NCBI RefSeq assembly: GCF_000963885.1
Contig: NZ_BALE01000003.1
Span: 1 to 64,000, forward strand
Length of the DNA stretch: 64,000 nucleotides
Direction of reading: 5' to 3'
DNA from: Tanticharoenia sakaeratensis NBRC 103193
GTDB taxonomy: Bacteria > Pseudomonadota > Alphaproteobacteria > Acetobacterales > Acetobacteraceae
The position numbers were made by a program, and so were the translations under genes. Each line of letters opens with the position of its first letter. Positions within the stretch are counted from its first letter, which is position 1. The notes beneath the pieces are model-generated. The model searched no databases and had not been told where the DNA came from. It saw nothing but the letters and a program-made list of their open reading frames with translations. Positions 9,020-17,485 of this stretch are shown here, piece by piece.

Positions 9020-9820
9020 GTGGATTTGACTTCCCAGACAAACACGAGTGTGGCTGCCGGAACTCCGACAAGCGCCGGAGCGGCCCCTGCGGCCACACCT
9101 GTGCTTTCAGTGGTGATCGCCGTTGTCAACGAGGCCGAGAATATCGCCTCGGTGTGCGACGAGCTTGCAGCCTGCCTTCCCGAACTTCCCGATACCGAAA
9201 TCCTGTTCGTTGATGACGGGAGCACGGACGGCACGATTGCGGCTCTTAGGGCCGCGCGGGCCAAAGGCTTGCCGAACCTCCGAATCGTTGCGCACGACCG
9301 CCGTCTCGGCAAGTCGGCGGCTCTGAGGACCGGTGCCGAACATGCCCGCGGCCGCTGGATGGCGACCATGGATGGTGACGGACAGGACGATCCCAAGGCG
9401 TTCGTCGCCATGGTGGCTCGTGCCGAGGCCAGTCCCGAGGGCGTTGCGCCGCTCGTGGTCGGAGTTCGCCGCAAGCGGCGCGATCGCCTGTCACGGCGGA
9501 TCGCTACGCGTTTTGCGAACGGTCTGCGCCGGCGCCTTCTGCGTGATGGATGCCCCGACACCGGGGCGCCGATGAAGCTGTTCTCGCGCGCGGACTTCTT
9601 GCGTATCCCGCAGTTCGAGGGTGTGCACCGGTTTCTGCCGGCGCTGCTCGGCCATTATGGTGCAAGCCTGATCTGCATCGAGGTGCGTCATCGCCCGCGA
9701 CTGCATGGAACTTCGAAATACACGAACCTGAATCGCGCGCTGGTTGGCATTCGCGATCTGCTCGGCGTGATGTGGCTTCAGAATCGCACGCACCTGCCGC
9801 GGTCGGTTTCGGAACGGTAA
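9020..9820 (+). CDS. Glycosyltransferase family 2 (polyprenyl-phosphate sugar transferase-like)
   Basis: The 266-residue soluble GT-A protein resembles dolichol-phosphate mannose synthase and ArnC. The nucleotide-sugar region reads VVIAVVNEAENIASV and ILFVDDGSTDGT, followed by the DxD-like MDGDGQDDP and the acceptor-region GTSKYTNLNR. It lacks the C-terminal membrane helices of ArnC. The enzyme probably charges undecaprenyl phosphate with a sugar, which the GT39 protein encoded next would use. The GTG start is 2 bp after the atpF stop, suggesting cotranscription with the ATP synthase genes. Confidence 0.87.
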   Translation: MDLTSQTNTSVAAGTPTSAGAAPAATPVLSVVIAVVNEAENIASVCDELAACLPELPDTEILFVDDGSTDGTIAALRAARAKGLPNLRIVAHDRRLGKSAALRTGAEHARGRWMATMDGDGQDDPKAFVAMVARAEASPEGVAPLVVGVRRKRRDRLSRRIATRFANGLRRRLLRDGCPDTGAPMKLFSRADFLRIPQFEGVHRFLPALLGHYGASLICIEVRHRPRLHGTSKYTNLNRALVGIRDLLGVMWLQNRTHLPRSVSER

Positions 9821-9836
9821 GGTGGCCCTCGGCCCC

Positions 9837-11489
9837 ATGATTCGTCTCACAGCGCGCCATTATCTCGCCATCGCTCTGATTGCGTTTGCGACCCTGCTGC
9901 CCGGGCGTGCCAGCCTGCCGCCGCTGGACCGTGATGAGCCACGTTATATGGAGGCGACAGCGCAGATGCTGACGTCCCACGATTTCGTGGACGTCCGCTT
10001 TCTCGACCAGCCACGGTATCTGCAGCCAGCCGGGATCTACTGGCTGGAGGCGGTCTCGGTCGCCGTGCTCAAGGGCGGCCCTGTTCGAACAGCATGGCCA
10101 TATCGGGTTCCGTCCCTGATTGCGGCCACACTTGCCATCACGCTGACCGCCTGGCTCGGCGCTTCTCTGTTCGGGGCGCGTGCCGGGTTGCTGGCAGCGG
10201 GACTGCTGGATGCGTCCACGCTGCTGACAGCCGAAGGCCGGATGGCCACCATCGATTCAACGCTGCTGCTGGCCGTCATGGTCGTGCAGATTGCCTTGTG
10301 GCGTGCCTATCGCGACGGACGTGCCTGGAAGACGACGCCGATCGGATGGGCGCTTGCCTACTGGATCGGTATGGGCTGCGGCATGATGCTGAAGGGCCCG
10401 GTCATCCTGATTCCGGGCCTGCTGACGCCGCTGATGCTGTGGGCCTGGGACCGCGATCGTCGCTGGTGGCACAATCTTCGTCCGGCCTGGGGCTGGCTGT
10501 TGGCGCTGGCTGTCGTTCTGCCGTGGTGCGTAGCGATTGACGTCGTCAGTCATGGAACGTTCTTCTCGCGCGCGGTTGGCACCAATTTTCTCGGGAAGAT
10601 CGGACACGGGCAGCAGGCGCATGGTTCGCCGCCGGGATTTCACCTGCTGGTCTTCGCGATCGCGTTCTGGCCGGGGGCGGCGTTTGCCGCCTGGGCCGCG
10701 CCGGCCGTATGGACGCGGCGCGATCGCCCCGAAGTGCGTTTTCTGCTGTCCTGGATCGTGCCCCACTGGCTTGTGTTCGAACTGATTGCGACGAAGCTGC
10801 CGCACTACGTTCTGCCCACCTATCCGGCGATCGCAATCCTGACGGCGGCAGCACTCTGCACATGGCCGTGGCAGGTCGCGCGGCAACGATGGGCGCGTCT
10901 GCTGATCGGCGTTTATCTGGCTGTCGGAGCAGTGGCCGGACTTGCGTTCTGCGTGGCGGGGCCTGTGTTGCTGTGGCGCATCGAGCACATCATGTCGCCC
11001 CGCGCATTGCTGGCTGTCGTCGGCGCCGTGCCCCTGGTGGTCGCGGTATTCTGGCTGTGGCGGCAACGTGAGGGTGAACGTGCCGCGTGGAGCGCGATTG
11101 CCGCAGCCGTCGTGATCCATACCGGGCTGTTCGTTGCCGTCATTCCGCGACTGCAGACGATCTGGCTGGCGCCTCGAATCGCAACGATGTTCGCCGACTT
11201 CAAGCCATGTCCGAACAGTACGCTCGTATCGACGTCCTTCTCGGAGCCGAGCCTCGTCTTCCTCGTCGGCCAGGGCACCCATCTGCTCGGTCCGGACGCG
11301 GCCGCGACCTATCTCGGTGCCCACAGCCAATGCGCACTCGCGCTCGTCGACCGGCGGGATGGCCCCGCCTTCAGTGCCGCGATGGCCCGCCAGCATCTGA
11401 TGCCCGTGGAGTATGGCCGCATCGTCGGCGTCAATTACTCCAACGGGCATAAGCTCGACCTGGGGCTATATGCGCCAGTTGCGCAATAA
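9837..11489 (+). CDS. Glycosyltransferase family 39 (ArnT-like) membrane protein
   Basis: The 550-residue integral membrane protein has about 12 helices and the GT39/GT83 hallmark LDRDEPRYMEATAQM in the first periplasmic loop, whose acidic residues are catalytic in ArnT. It also has the MLKGPVIL and KLPHYVLPTYPA segments common in this family. It would transfer a sugar from an undecaprenyl-phosphate carrier to lipid A or another envelope acceptor. The start is uncertain: ATG 9837, or GTG 9822 one base after the preceding stop. Its 3' end overlaps the convergent RgpF-like gene by 24 bp. Confidence 0.88.
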   Translation: MIRLTARHYLAIALIAFATLLPGRASLPPLDRDEPRYMEATAQMLTSHDFVDVRFLDQPRYLQPAGIYWLEAVSVAVLKGGPVRTAWPYRVPSLIAATLAITLTAWLGASLFGARAGLLAAGLLDASTLLTAEGRMATIDSTLLLAVMVVQIALWRAYRDGRAWKTTPIGWALAYWIGMGCGMMLKGPVILIPGLLTPLMLWAWDRDRRWWHNLRPAWGWLLALAVVLPWCVAIDVVSHGTFFSRAVGTNFLGKIGHGQQAHGSPPGFHLLVFAIAFWPGAAFAAWAAPAVWTRRDRPEVRFLLSWIVPHWLVFELIATKLPHYVLPTYPAIAILTAAALCTWPWQVARQRWARLLIGVYLAVGAVAGLAFCVAGPVLLWRIEHIMSPRALLAVVGAVPLVVAVFWLWRQREGERAAWSAIAAAVVIHTGLFVAVIPRLQTIWLAPRIATMFADFKPCPNSTLVSTSFSEPSLVFLVGQGTHLLGPDAAATYLGAHSQCALALVDRRDGPAFSAAMARQHLMPVEYGRIVGVNYSNGHKLDLGLYAPVAQ

Positions 11490-12377
11490 CCCTGATCGCA
11501 TGAGCGCGCCGAACGCGGCCCGGCGATCCTCGCTGGCCAGTGCCTGAATGATGCGGGCACGCAGGCTTGCGTGCCGTGTGGCCGTGCGGCGCGGATTGCA
11601 CGCGAGATACGCCTCGATCCATGACGGATCGAACGGCGATCCCTGCGGCAGGGATCTGCGCCAGTAAGCCGCGGACCAGATCCCGCTCGGGTTGTCGCGC
11701 AGAAGTTCGGTCTTGATGAAGGGGGCCCGGCCGGAACGCAGGACCGTCAGCCAGTCCGTATGCATCGGGTTGACGGCCAGGAGCCGGGCCAGACCCCGTC
11801 GCCCTGACCACGAGGCGCCGATCCGAAGTCCGGAGGCCGCCATGGCGAGACCCAGACCCAATTCGCCGTGCAGCACGATCTCTTCCTTGGTCATGGCATC
11901 GAACGGTTGAGCAAAGACACGCTGAAGAGCGGGATGTGCCAGAGCTTCCGGCGTCAAAACGACAAACCATGACTGTAGATGACGTGTAATGGCCTGGGAT
12001 TCGACCATGCCCCAGATGTCGTACTGGCGCGCGCGCATCGTGTCGACAAGTGGTGGAAGGGGCGCGAAGGGACCGAAGACGCTGTCATTGGTCAGCAGGA
12101 TCTCGGATGCATCCCCGGCGCATCCTGCCGCAAGGAGCGCCTGCCAGGCGCCGAAATCCAGGCCCAGGTTGGGGCGGGGATGAAAAGTGACGTCGAGATC
12201 GGCAAGTCCGTCGCGCGCGCTTACGTCATTGTCGCGTCCGGACAGGGCAACATGCAACCGGTAGCCCGATTGCGCGATTTGACGGAGGAAAAACCGTGTG
12301 TGCGCGGGCAAAGCGCCCGTGCCGCCATGCTGCGCAAACAGACAAACCGGTCGGAGCGTGCGAGTTTTGTTTTCCAT
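11466..12377 (-). CDS. RgpF-like rhamnan/lipopolysaccharide synthesis protein
   Basis: This 303-residue protein resembles the rhamnan synthesis protein F family of polysaccharide glycosyltransferases. Diagnostic segments are VCLFAQHGGTG near the start, RPNLGLDFGAWQALL, ILLTNDSVFGPFAPL and the QSWFVVLTPEAL stretch. It is cytosolic, without membrane helices. It probably adds a sugar to a surface polysaccharide and belongs functionally with the GT2 and GT39 genes next to it, though it is on the opposite strand. The last 24 bp overlap the end of the ArnT-like gene tail to tail. Confidence 0.78.
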   Translation of the reverse strand: MENKTRTLRPVCLFAQHGGTGALPAHTRFFLRQIAQSGYRLHVALSGRDNDVSARDGLADLDVTFHPRPNLGLDFGAWQALLAAGCAGDASEILLTNDSVFGPFAPLPPLVDTMRARQYDIWGMVESQAITRHLQSWFVVLTPEALAHPALQRVFAQPFDAMTKEEIVLHGELGLGLAMAASGLRIGASWSGRRGLARLLAVNPMHTDWLTVLRSGRAPFIKTELLRDNPSGIWSAAYWRRSLPQGSPFDPSWIEAYLACNPRRTATRHASLRARIIQALASEDRRAAFGALMRSGLLRNWRI

Positions 12378-12517
12378 CGTCGCCTGATTACTCTAACGAT
12401 ATGAAGAAAGGGGGCGGAACCGCCCCGGGTCGCGGATATCGTTTCGATACCGTCCCGGGCGAGGCGGGGCCGGGTCCTTGAGACGACAGACCAAAACGTA
12501 GAATGGGACTTTTGCCG

Positions 12518-12787
12518 ATGAGCAAGGCATTCATCGCCGCCGTTATTCAGGATTCGATCAACTGCACAGGTGTCGCCGCCAATCAGGCCGCTGCCGATCT
12601 GATGGACGCGATCATTCTCGAACTCAAGCGCGAAGGCGGCTTCACGCTGCCGTCCTTCGGCACGTTCACCGTGCGCAAGACCAAGGCCCGCAAGGCTCTC
12701 AATCCCCGCACCGGCGAACCGGTGAAGGTCAAGGCGGGCAAGACCGTGCGCTTCAAGGCGAGCCCGAACCTGAAAAAGGCTGTCTGA
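12518..12787 (+). CDS. HU family DNA-binding protein
   Basis: An 89-residue nucleoid protein of the HU/IHF fold. The N-terminal helices start SKAFIAAVI, the beta region reads FTLPSFGTFTV, and the DNA-binding arm reads ARKALNPRTGEPVKV followed by VRFKASPNLK. GFGTF-type spacing and the NPRTGE arm match HU rather than IHF. I chose ATG 12518 over the in-frame ATG 12503 because HU proteins begin at this point. It is a single gene with its own terminator directly after it and a roughly 140-bp upstream region shared with the divergent RgpF-like gene. Confidence 0.92.
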   Translation: MSKAFIAAVIQDSINCTGVAANQAAADLMDAIILELKREGGFTLPSFGTFTVRKTKARKALNPRTGEPVKVKAGKTVRFKASPNLKKAV

Positions 12788-12801
12788 GACAGTATGTAAC
12801 G

Positions 12802-12831
12802 AAAATGGCCGGTTCTCGGACCGGCCATTTT
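12802..12831. terminator. Bidirectional intrinsic terminator (HU / tRNA-Gln)
   Basis: A perfect 12-bp stem (12802-12813 with 12820-12831) encloses a 6-base loop. The arm begins with AAAA and ends with TTTT, so it reads as a terminator on both strands. It is placed between the HU gene and the convergent tRNA-Gln. Confidence 0.88.
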
Positions 12832-12861
12832 CAGCGGTGACATCGGCAATTTCAGGAAATC

Positions 12862-12936
12862 TGGCTGGGGCGGGAGGGATCGAACCTCCGCATGGCGGAA
12901 TCAAAATCCGCTGCCTTACCGCTTGGCTACGCCCCA
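12862..12936 (-). tRNA. tRNA-Gln (UUG anticodon)
   Basis: Read on the minus strand, the 75-base sequence folds as a cloverleaf. The acceptor stem is TGGGGCG/CGCCCCA, the anticodon arm GCGGA-TTTTGAT-TCCGC gives anticodon TTG, and the T arm is GGAGG-TTCGATC-CCTCC. The 3' CCA is encoded (12862-12864). The U1:A72 pair is typical of tRNA-Gln. Confidence 0.96.
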
Positions 12937-13019
12937 CTGGATGACATTCATCCGCGAGGGCTTCGTATCCGACGGCGGGCGCGGCGTAAAGCCCGTCGTC
13001 GGGTCACGCCCTGCCGTTC

Positions 13020-13661
13020 TTACGCTTCGGGCTCGAGCGGGAGATCGGCCAGCCCGGCATGGGCCGGCATATCGATCGACGCTGCGTGGTCGGACGCTTT
13101 CAGGAATCCGAACCGTTCCGCCCGGTCCAACGCCTGATCGAGTGCTGCCATAGTGGCAGACAGATCCGGGCTGTCGTCGCGTTCCCAGGCGCGCAGCGTG
13201 TGCGTCCATACGCCGACAAGAGCATTGATCCTCACGATCCCGCCGAGACCATCCGTGTTGACGCCTGCAGCTTCGGCCATCCAGCGCATCGTATCGAGGG
13301 TCGCCAATCCCAGGAACGCGGTCAGGCCCGGATCATACGGCAGGGCGTGCAGAACGGCGCGCACGCCCTCGCGGTAATGCTGCAGCACGTCGAATCGCCG
13401 CATAAGCAGGTCGAAAAGACGCTCGCGCAGGGTTCCGGCACTTCCGTCGTCCCGCAGCGCACTTTCGTCGGCCATGCGGCCGAGGCGCAGCAGGAGGGCG
13501 GTCTTCATCGGAAAACGTGCGCGCACGGCATCCGGCGGCAGCCCGGCGTCCCGCGCCGCGTCCACCAGTGAAAGGCGACGCCAGCCACGGTTGGCGGCCT
13601 GATCCATCGCTGCGCGCAGCAGCGTCGAATCGAAATCTTCGTGATCGTGCGTCTCGGTCAT
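13020..13661 (-). CDS. TetR-like transcriptional regulator
   Basis: A 213-residue protein with a TetR-type N-terminal helix-turn-helix: LLRAAMDQAANRGWRRLSLVDAARDAG is the expected order, followed by an RARFPMKTALL helix. The C-terminal region is an all-helical ligand or dimer domain including LPYDPGLTAFLGLATLDTMRWM. This resembles the COQ9/RpsU-divergently-transcribed type seen in alphaproteobacteria, but I cannot separate these by eye. It is the last gene after proC (31-bp gap). Start ATG 13661 is preferred over 13676. Confidence 0.65.
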   Translation of the reverse strand: MTETHDHEDFDSTLLRAAMDQAANRGWRRLSLVDAARDAGLPPDAVRARFPMKTALLLRLGRMADESALRDDGSAGTLRERLFDLLMRRFDVLQHYREGVRAVLHALPYDPGLTAFLGLATLDTMRWMAEAAGVNTDGLGGIVRINALVGVWTHTLRAWERDDSPDLSATMAALDQALDRAERFGFLKASDHAASIDMPAHAGLADLPLEPEA

Positions 13662-13692
13662 CGTCTTTCCGATCAAGGCCCGTCAGGCCGTC

Positions 13693-14502
13693 TCATGTCG
13701 CCAGTTCGCGAGCGCGGGCCGTCGCAGCCGCAACGGCATCGCTCAGGGTACGCGGCCAGGCGTCGTCGCGCATCAGGATGTCCAACGCCCGCGCTGTCGT
13801 GCCGTTTGGAGAGGTCACGGCGCGCCGGAGATCGGCGGCATCCGTCGTGTCAGCCTCGAGAAGCGCCCCCGCGCCGGACACTGTGTGCCGGGCCAGCTTT
13901 CGTGCCAGATCGGGGGCGAGTCCCTGGGCGATGGCCGCTTTTTCCAGAAGCTCCGCCAGCAGGAAGACATAGGCCGGCCCGGAACCCGAAACAGCTGTCA
14001 CGGCGTCCATGTCGGATTCGCGATCCACGACGGCAACCGCGCCCACGGCATGAAGAAGCCATTTGCAGGCATCGCGTGCGGCCAGTGGCACCTCGGGGCC
14101 TGCGAACATGCCGCTGATGCCCTTGCCGATAGCCGCCGGCGTGTTGGGCATGGCACGGATGATACGGTCATGGCCGCAGATTTCGGCAAGGCCCGCCGTG
14201 GTGCGTCCGGCCATGACGGACAGGACGACGCTGCTGCGGATCCAGGGCACCAGCGCCTCGGCAACCGAGGCCGCCGCAGCGGGCTTGACGGCCAGCACCA
14301 CAAGATCGGGCCGGAAATCGGCGGGAATATCCTCAGGTGTTCGCGCAATGCGGTGCGGAGCGGGCAGGGGGGCTCGATGGCGGTCGAGCACCACGGAAGG
14401 TGCAAGACCGGCCTGCAGCCACCCGTCAAGCAGCGCGCCGCCAAGCTTGCCGCATCCGGCGAGGAGGACCGAGGGGCCTGTCGGTGAGGGAGACGGGCTC
14501 AC
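13693..14502 (-). CDS. proC: Pyrroline-5-carboxylate reductase
   Basis: ProC makes L-proline by NAD(P)H reduction of pyrroline-5-carboxylate. The 269-residue protein has the Rossmann loop LLAGCGKLGGALLDGWL, the substrate region AMPNTPAAIGKGISG and the family signature AVSGSGPAYVFLLAELLEKAA. The GTG start at 14502 overlaps the YbjN stop as GTGA, so translation is probably coupled; an earlier ATG at 14601 would overlap YbjN by 100 bp and is unlikely. proA is in the same window at 28960, but proB is not seen. Confidence 0.93.
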   Translation of the reverse strand: MSPSPSPTGPSVLLAGCGKLGGALLDGWLQAGLAPSVVLDRHRAPLPAPHRIARTPEDIPADFRPDLVVLAVKPAAAASVAEALVPWIRSSVVLSVMAGRTTAGLAEICGHDRIIRAMPNTPAAIGKGISGMFAGPEVPLAARDACKWLLHAVGAVAVVDRESDMDAVTAVSGSGPAYVFLLAELLEKAAIAQGLAPDLARKLARHTVSGAGALLEADTTDAADLRRAVTSPNGTTARALDILMRDDAWPRTLSDAVAAATARARELAT

Positions 14503-15005
14503 GCTTCCCCGGCGCAGTCCAGCATTGCTGCCTCGAGAGCTTCGGCCGGGCTTTTGCCGCCCCACAAAACGAACTGGAACGCGGGGTAGAAGCGTTCGCA
14601 CTCGTTGAGCGCGATGTCGATCATGTCCTCGAAGCCTTCCTGTGCGACCGAGGTTGCGCCACGAAGCAGGACGGCGTGGCGGAACACGGGCGTGAAGGTG
14701 TCCTGATCCAGACTAAAATGGCCGATCCACAGCCGCTCGTTCGCGAGCGCGATCAGTTCATACAGGGCGCGCCTGCGGGCGGCGGGCGCCTTGAGGTCCA
14801 GCGTGCAGGCGAAATGCAGGCCGGACAGCTCGCGCGACCAGGAGAAATAAAGGCCGTAGTCGCACCATTTGCCCGGCGCTTCGGCCGCCATTTCCGAATC
14901 GTTCCGGCGATCGAACGCCCATTCGTATCCGCCCACGATCTGTTCCATCAGATCAAGCGGATTGGTGTGTTCGGCGGGAGAGGAAGAGAGCGTGAGGGCA
15001 GGCAT
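14499..15005 (-). CDS. YbjN domain-containing protein
   Basis: The 168-residue acidic protein matches the YbjN family, which resembles the type III secretion chaperone fold and whose role is unclear (in E. coli YbjN affects motility and stress). Visible segments are CDYGLYFSWSRELSGLHFACTLDLK, broken here by family-like aromatic residues, and RLWIGHFSLDQD. It sits between ubiK and proC, an arrangement common in alphaproteobacteria, and overlaps proC by 4 bp. No catalytic residues are evident. Confidence 0.8.
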   Translation of the reverse strand: MPALTLSSSPAEHTNPLDLMEQIVGGYEWAFDRRNDSEMAAEAPGKWCDYGLYFSWSRELSGLHFACTLDLKAPAARRRALYELIALANERLWIGHFSLDQDTFTPVFRHAVLLRGATSVAQEGFEDMIDIALNECERFYPAFQFVLWGGKSPAEALEAAMLDCAGEA

Positions 15006-15198
15006 GCGAGACTCCCGAAAAGTCGTGGAGGCTGGCCCGTCACCAAAAGGCGCCGGGCGGCGCTCCTGATGTCTGCGAATCGCCGACGGTCCTGACGTCC
15101 ATCGCGAGCGACCGGGACGCTACGGCCGCGACGCCAAGCCTATGTTCGGATTTTCGTCCGTGCAAGTCGTGGCGCGGAACGACCGCGAGACCCTGCTC

Positions 15199-15504
15199 CT
15201 ACGGCGCTTCGGGCATGTCCGCGTCGGTCGCGTGACCCGAAGCATTCGCGGCCTCGAGTGTCGCGACACGGATCTCGAGCGCCGCGATGCGGGCTTCCGC
15301 GGCTTCCTGTCCCATGCGGGCGCGGGCAGCCAGTTCGCGCACCGCATCGAGTTCCTCACGGCGCACGACTTCGAGCGAGGCCAGCGTCTCGTCGATCCGC
15401 GAGCGGATCATGGCCTGGACTTCCTCGCGCATGCCGCTGAGGGCGGAATAGGCCCCTCCGGCAACGCCCGCGATATCGTCGAAGAAACGGGGCCGGTCGG
15501 TCAT
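15199..15504 (-). CDS. ubiK: Ubiquinone biosynthesis accessory factor UbiK
   Basis: The 101-residue protein has the short BMFP/YqiC fold: an N-terminal FFDDIAGVAGGAYSAL segment, a linker, and a C-terminal coiled coil starting VRREELDAVRELAARARM and continuing through ARIAALEIRVATLEA. UbiK works with UbiJ in the soluble ubiquinone complex, fitting a strongly respiratory bacterium. ATG 15504 has GGAG at 8 bases; ATG 15528 in frame is an alternative. It is divergent from hldD with a 124-bp gap. Confidence 0.8.
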   Translation of the reverse strand: MTDRPRFFDDIAGVAGGAYSALSGMREEVQAMIRSRIDETLASLEVVRREELDAVRELAARARMGQEAAEARIAALEIRVATLEAANASGHATDADMPEAP

Positions 15505-15628
15505 GTCGCTCACTCCATCATCGGCCATGGGACAAGACCCACGGCTGTCATCGTTCATAGCACACCCGGCAGGGGCAGGGTTCCCCGCCCCTTGGAGGCT
15601 TGCCGTCACGCCACTATAGCTTGTCTTC

Positions 15629-16609
15629 ATGATCATCGTCACCGGCGGGGCCGGATTCATTGGATCGTGCCTGCATGCGGCGCTGACGGAGCGCGGCGAA
15701 CGCTGCGTCATCGTGGACCGCCTGCGGGATGCGGACAAATGGCGCAATCTCGCGGCCCATGCGCCCGACGACATCATCGCGCCCGAGGCGCTGGACGATT
15801 TCCTGGCGCGCACGCCGAAGGTCAACGCCATCTTCCATCTCGGCGCCATCAGCAGCACCACCGCCCGCGACGGTGATCTGGTGTGGCAGAGCAACGTGGC
15901 GCTCTCCGCCAAGCTGTGGACATGGTGCGCCGACCACGACACGCGGTTCATCTATGCGTCGTCGGCTGCGACATATGGGGCGGCCGACGGGCCGGACGCG
16001 TTTTCCGATGCGCCCGGGAAGGTGGCGACCCTCCAGCCGCTCAATCTCTATGGCTGGTCCAAGCAGGTCTTCGATCTCAAGACCCTGCGCGCGGCCGGGA
16101 CCGGCACGCGCGTGCCGCGGCAGTGGGCCGGGCTGAAGTTCTTCAACGTTTATGGCCCCAACGAGTATCACAAGGGATCGATGATCTCGGTCGTGAAGGT
16201 CAAATACGACGAGGTGGCAAGCGGCGCGCCGGCCCGGCTGTTCCGGTCCGACCGCGCCGATCTGGCCGACGGGATGCAGGCACGCGACTTCATCTGGGTG
16301 GGTGATGTCGTGCGCGTGATGCTCTGGCTATACGACCATCCGGATGTGAGCGGCCTGTTCAACTGCGGCACCGGCGTTGCGCGGACCTATCTGGACCTCG
16401 CGCATGCGGTCTGTGATGCGGCGGGCCGGCCGCGGGACGTCGCGTTCGTCGACATGCCGCAGGCGTTGCGCGGGCAGTATCAGTCCTATACCTGCGCCGA
16501 CATGACGCGGCTGCGGGATGCGGGTTATGCCGAGCCCTTCACGACGCTGGAGGACGGGATCGGCCGTTACGTCCGCGACTACCTTGCGACCGGCCGTCCC
16601 TATCTCTGA
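15629..16609 (+). CDS. hldD: ADP-L-glycero-D-manno-heptose 6-epimerase
   Basis: HldD is the last step in making the heptose donor for the lipopolysaccharide inner core. The 326-residue extended short-chain dehydrogenase shows the NAD(P) loop VTGGAGFIGS, the SSAATYG stretch, the catalytic LYGWSK (Tyr-x-x-x-Lys), and the HldD-specific FNVYGPNEYHKGSMISVV and DFIWVGDVV segments. Length equals the family norm. It heads an envelope run hldD-lgt-pgeF-lipoprotein on the plus strand; lgt starts 33 bp later. Confidence 0.93.
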   Translation: MIIVTGGAGFIGSCLHAALTERGERCVIVDRLRDADKWRNLAAHAPDDIIAPEALDDFLARTPKVNAIFHLGAISSTTARDGDLVWQSNVALSAKLWTWCADHDTRFIYASSAATYGAADGPDAFSDAPGKVATLQPLNLYGWSKQVFDLKTLRAAGTGTRVPRQWAGLKFFNVYGPNEYHKGSMISVVKVKYDEVASGAPARLFRSDRADLADGMQARDFIWVGDVVRVMLWLYDHPDVSGLFNCGTGVARTYLDLAHAVCDAAGRPRDVAFVDMPQALRGQYQSYTCADMTRLRDAGYAEPFTTLEDGIGRYVRDYLATGRPYL

Positions 16610-16642
16610 CATTCACCTTCTGACAGGCAGACCAGATCCATC

Positions 16643-17485
16643 ATGACGCTTGCCGTGCTGCCGTTTCCGCAGATCGATCCCGTTGCGGTGCATATCGGGC
16701 ATTTCGGCATCCGCTGGTATGCGCTGGCCTATATCGTCTCCCTGACGGCGGGGTGGATGATCGCACGCAGGCTGTGCGCGCTGGTGCCGGTCGTCGCCAC
16801 CCGACTGCAGGTGGACGATTTCGCATCCTGGGCCGTGCTCGGCGTCGTGCTCGGTGGTCGCCTCGGCTACATTCTGTTCTATCAGCCGGCCTTCTATCTG
16901 AGCCATCCGCTCGAGATCATCATGGTCTCACATGGCGGAATGTCGTTTCATGGCGGAACGCTCGGCGTGATCGCCGCGATGGCGCTCTTTACGTGGAAGC
17001 ATCGGCTCAGCTTCCTGGGCTTCGCCGACCGGATCGTGACCATCGTGCCGATGGGGCTCGGCATCGGGCGTTGCGCCAATTTCGTCAATGGCGAGCTGTG
17101 GGGGCGTCCCGCATCGCCCGATCTGCCCTGGGCCATGGTCTTTCCGACCGGCGGGCCGATCCCGCGCCATCCCTCCGAACTCTACGAGGCGTTGACCGAA
17201 GGGCTGCTGCTTCTCTGCGTGATGCTGGTCGCAGCCTCACGACCGGCATTGCGCCAGCGCTTCGGCTTCCTGTCGGGGCTGTTCCTGTTCGGCTATGCGT
17301 GTGCGCGGTCCTTCTGCGAGTTGTTTCGCGAGCCGGACGCGTTCATCGGTTTCCTGCCGTTCGGCGTCACGATGGGGCAGGTGCTCTGTGTTCCCATGGC
17401 GCTCGCAGGCATCGGGCTGATGACATACGCCTTCCGGCGGCCGCCGATCCTCGTTCCCAGCGTGGTGCCCGCCGATGCCATCTGA
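16643..17485 (+). CDS. lgt: Phosphatidylglycerol-prolipoprotein diacylglyceryl transferase
   Basis: Lgt attaches diacylglycerol to the lipobox Cys of prolipoproteins at the inner membrane. The 280-residue protein has seven helices and the motifs SHGGMSFHGGTLG and the Lgt signature GRCANFVNGELWGRPA, including the essential Arg and His. FGIRWYALAYI near the N-terminus is also typical. Its end overlaps pgeF by 11 bp. Several lipoprotein substrates with clear lipoboxes are encoded in this window. Confidence 0.95.
   Translation: MTLAVLPFPQIDPVAVHIGHFGIRWYALAYIVSLTAGWMIARRLCALVPVVATRLQVDDFASWAVLGVVLGGRLGYILFYQPAFYLSHPLEIIMVSHGGMSFHGGTLGVIAAMALFTWKHRLSFLGFADRIVTIVPMGLGIGRCANFVNGELWGRPASPDLPWAMVFPTGGPIPRHPSELYEALTEGLLLLCVMLVAASRPALRQRFGFLSGLFLFGYACARSFCELFREPDAFIGFLPFGVTMGQVLCVPMALAGIGLMTYAFRRPPILVPSVVPADAI

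Noticed and set aside
7269-9098. 609-codon minus-strand frame across the atp operon
   Set aside because: It is antisense to atpB, atpE, atpF' and atpF, which are certain, and its product is rich in Arg/His/Pro as expected for a GC-skewed shadow.
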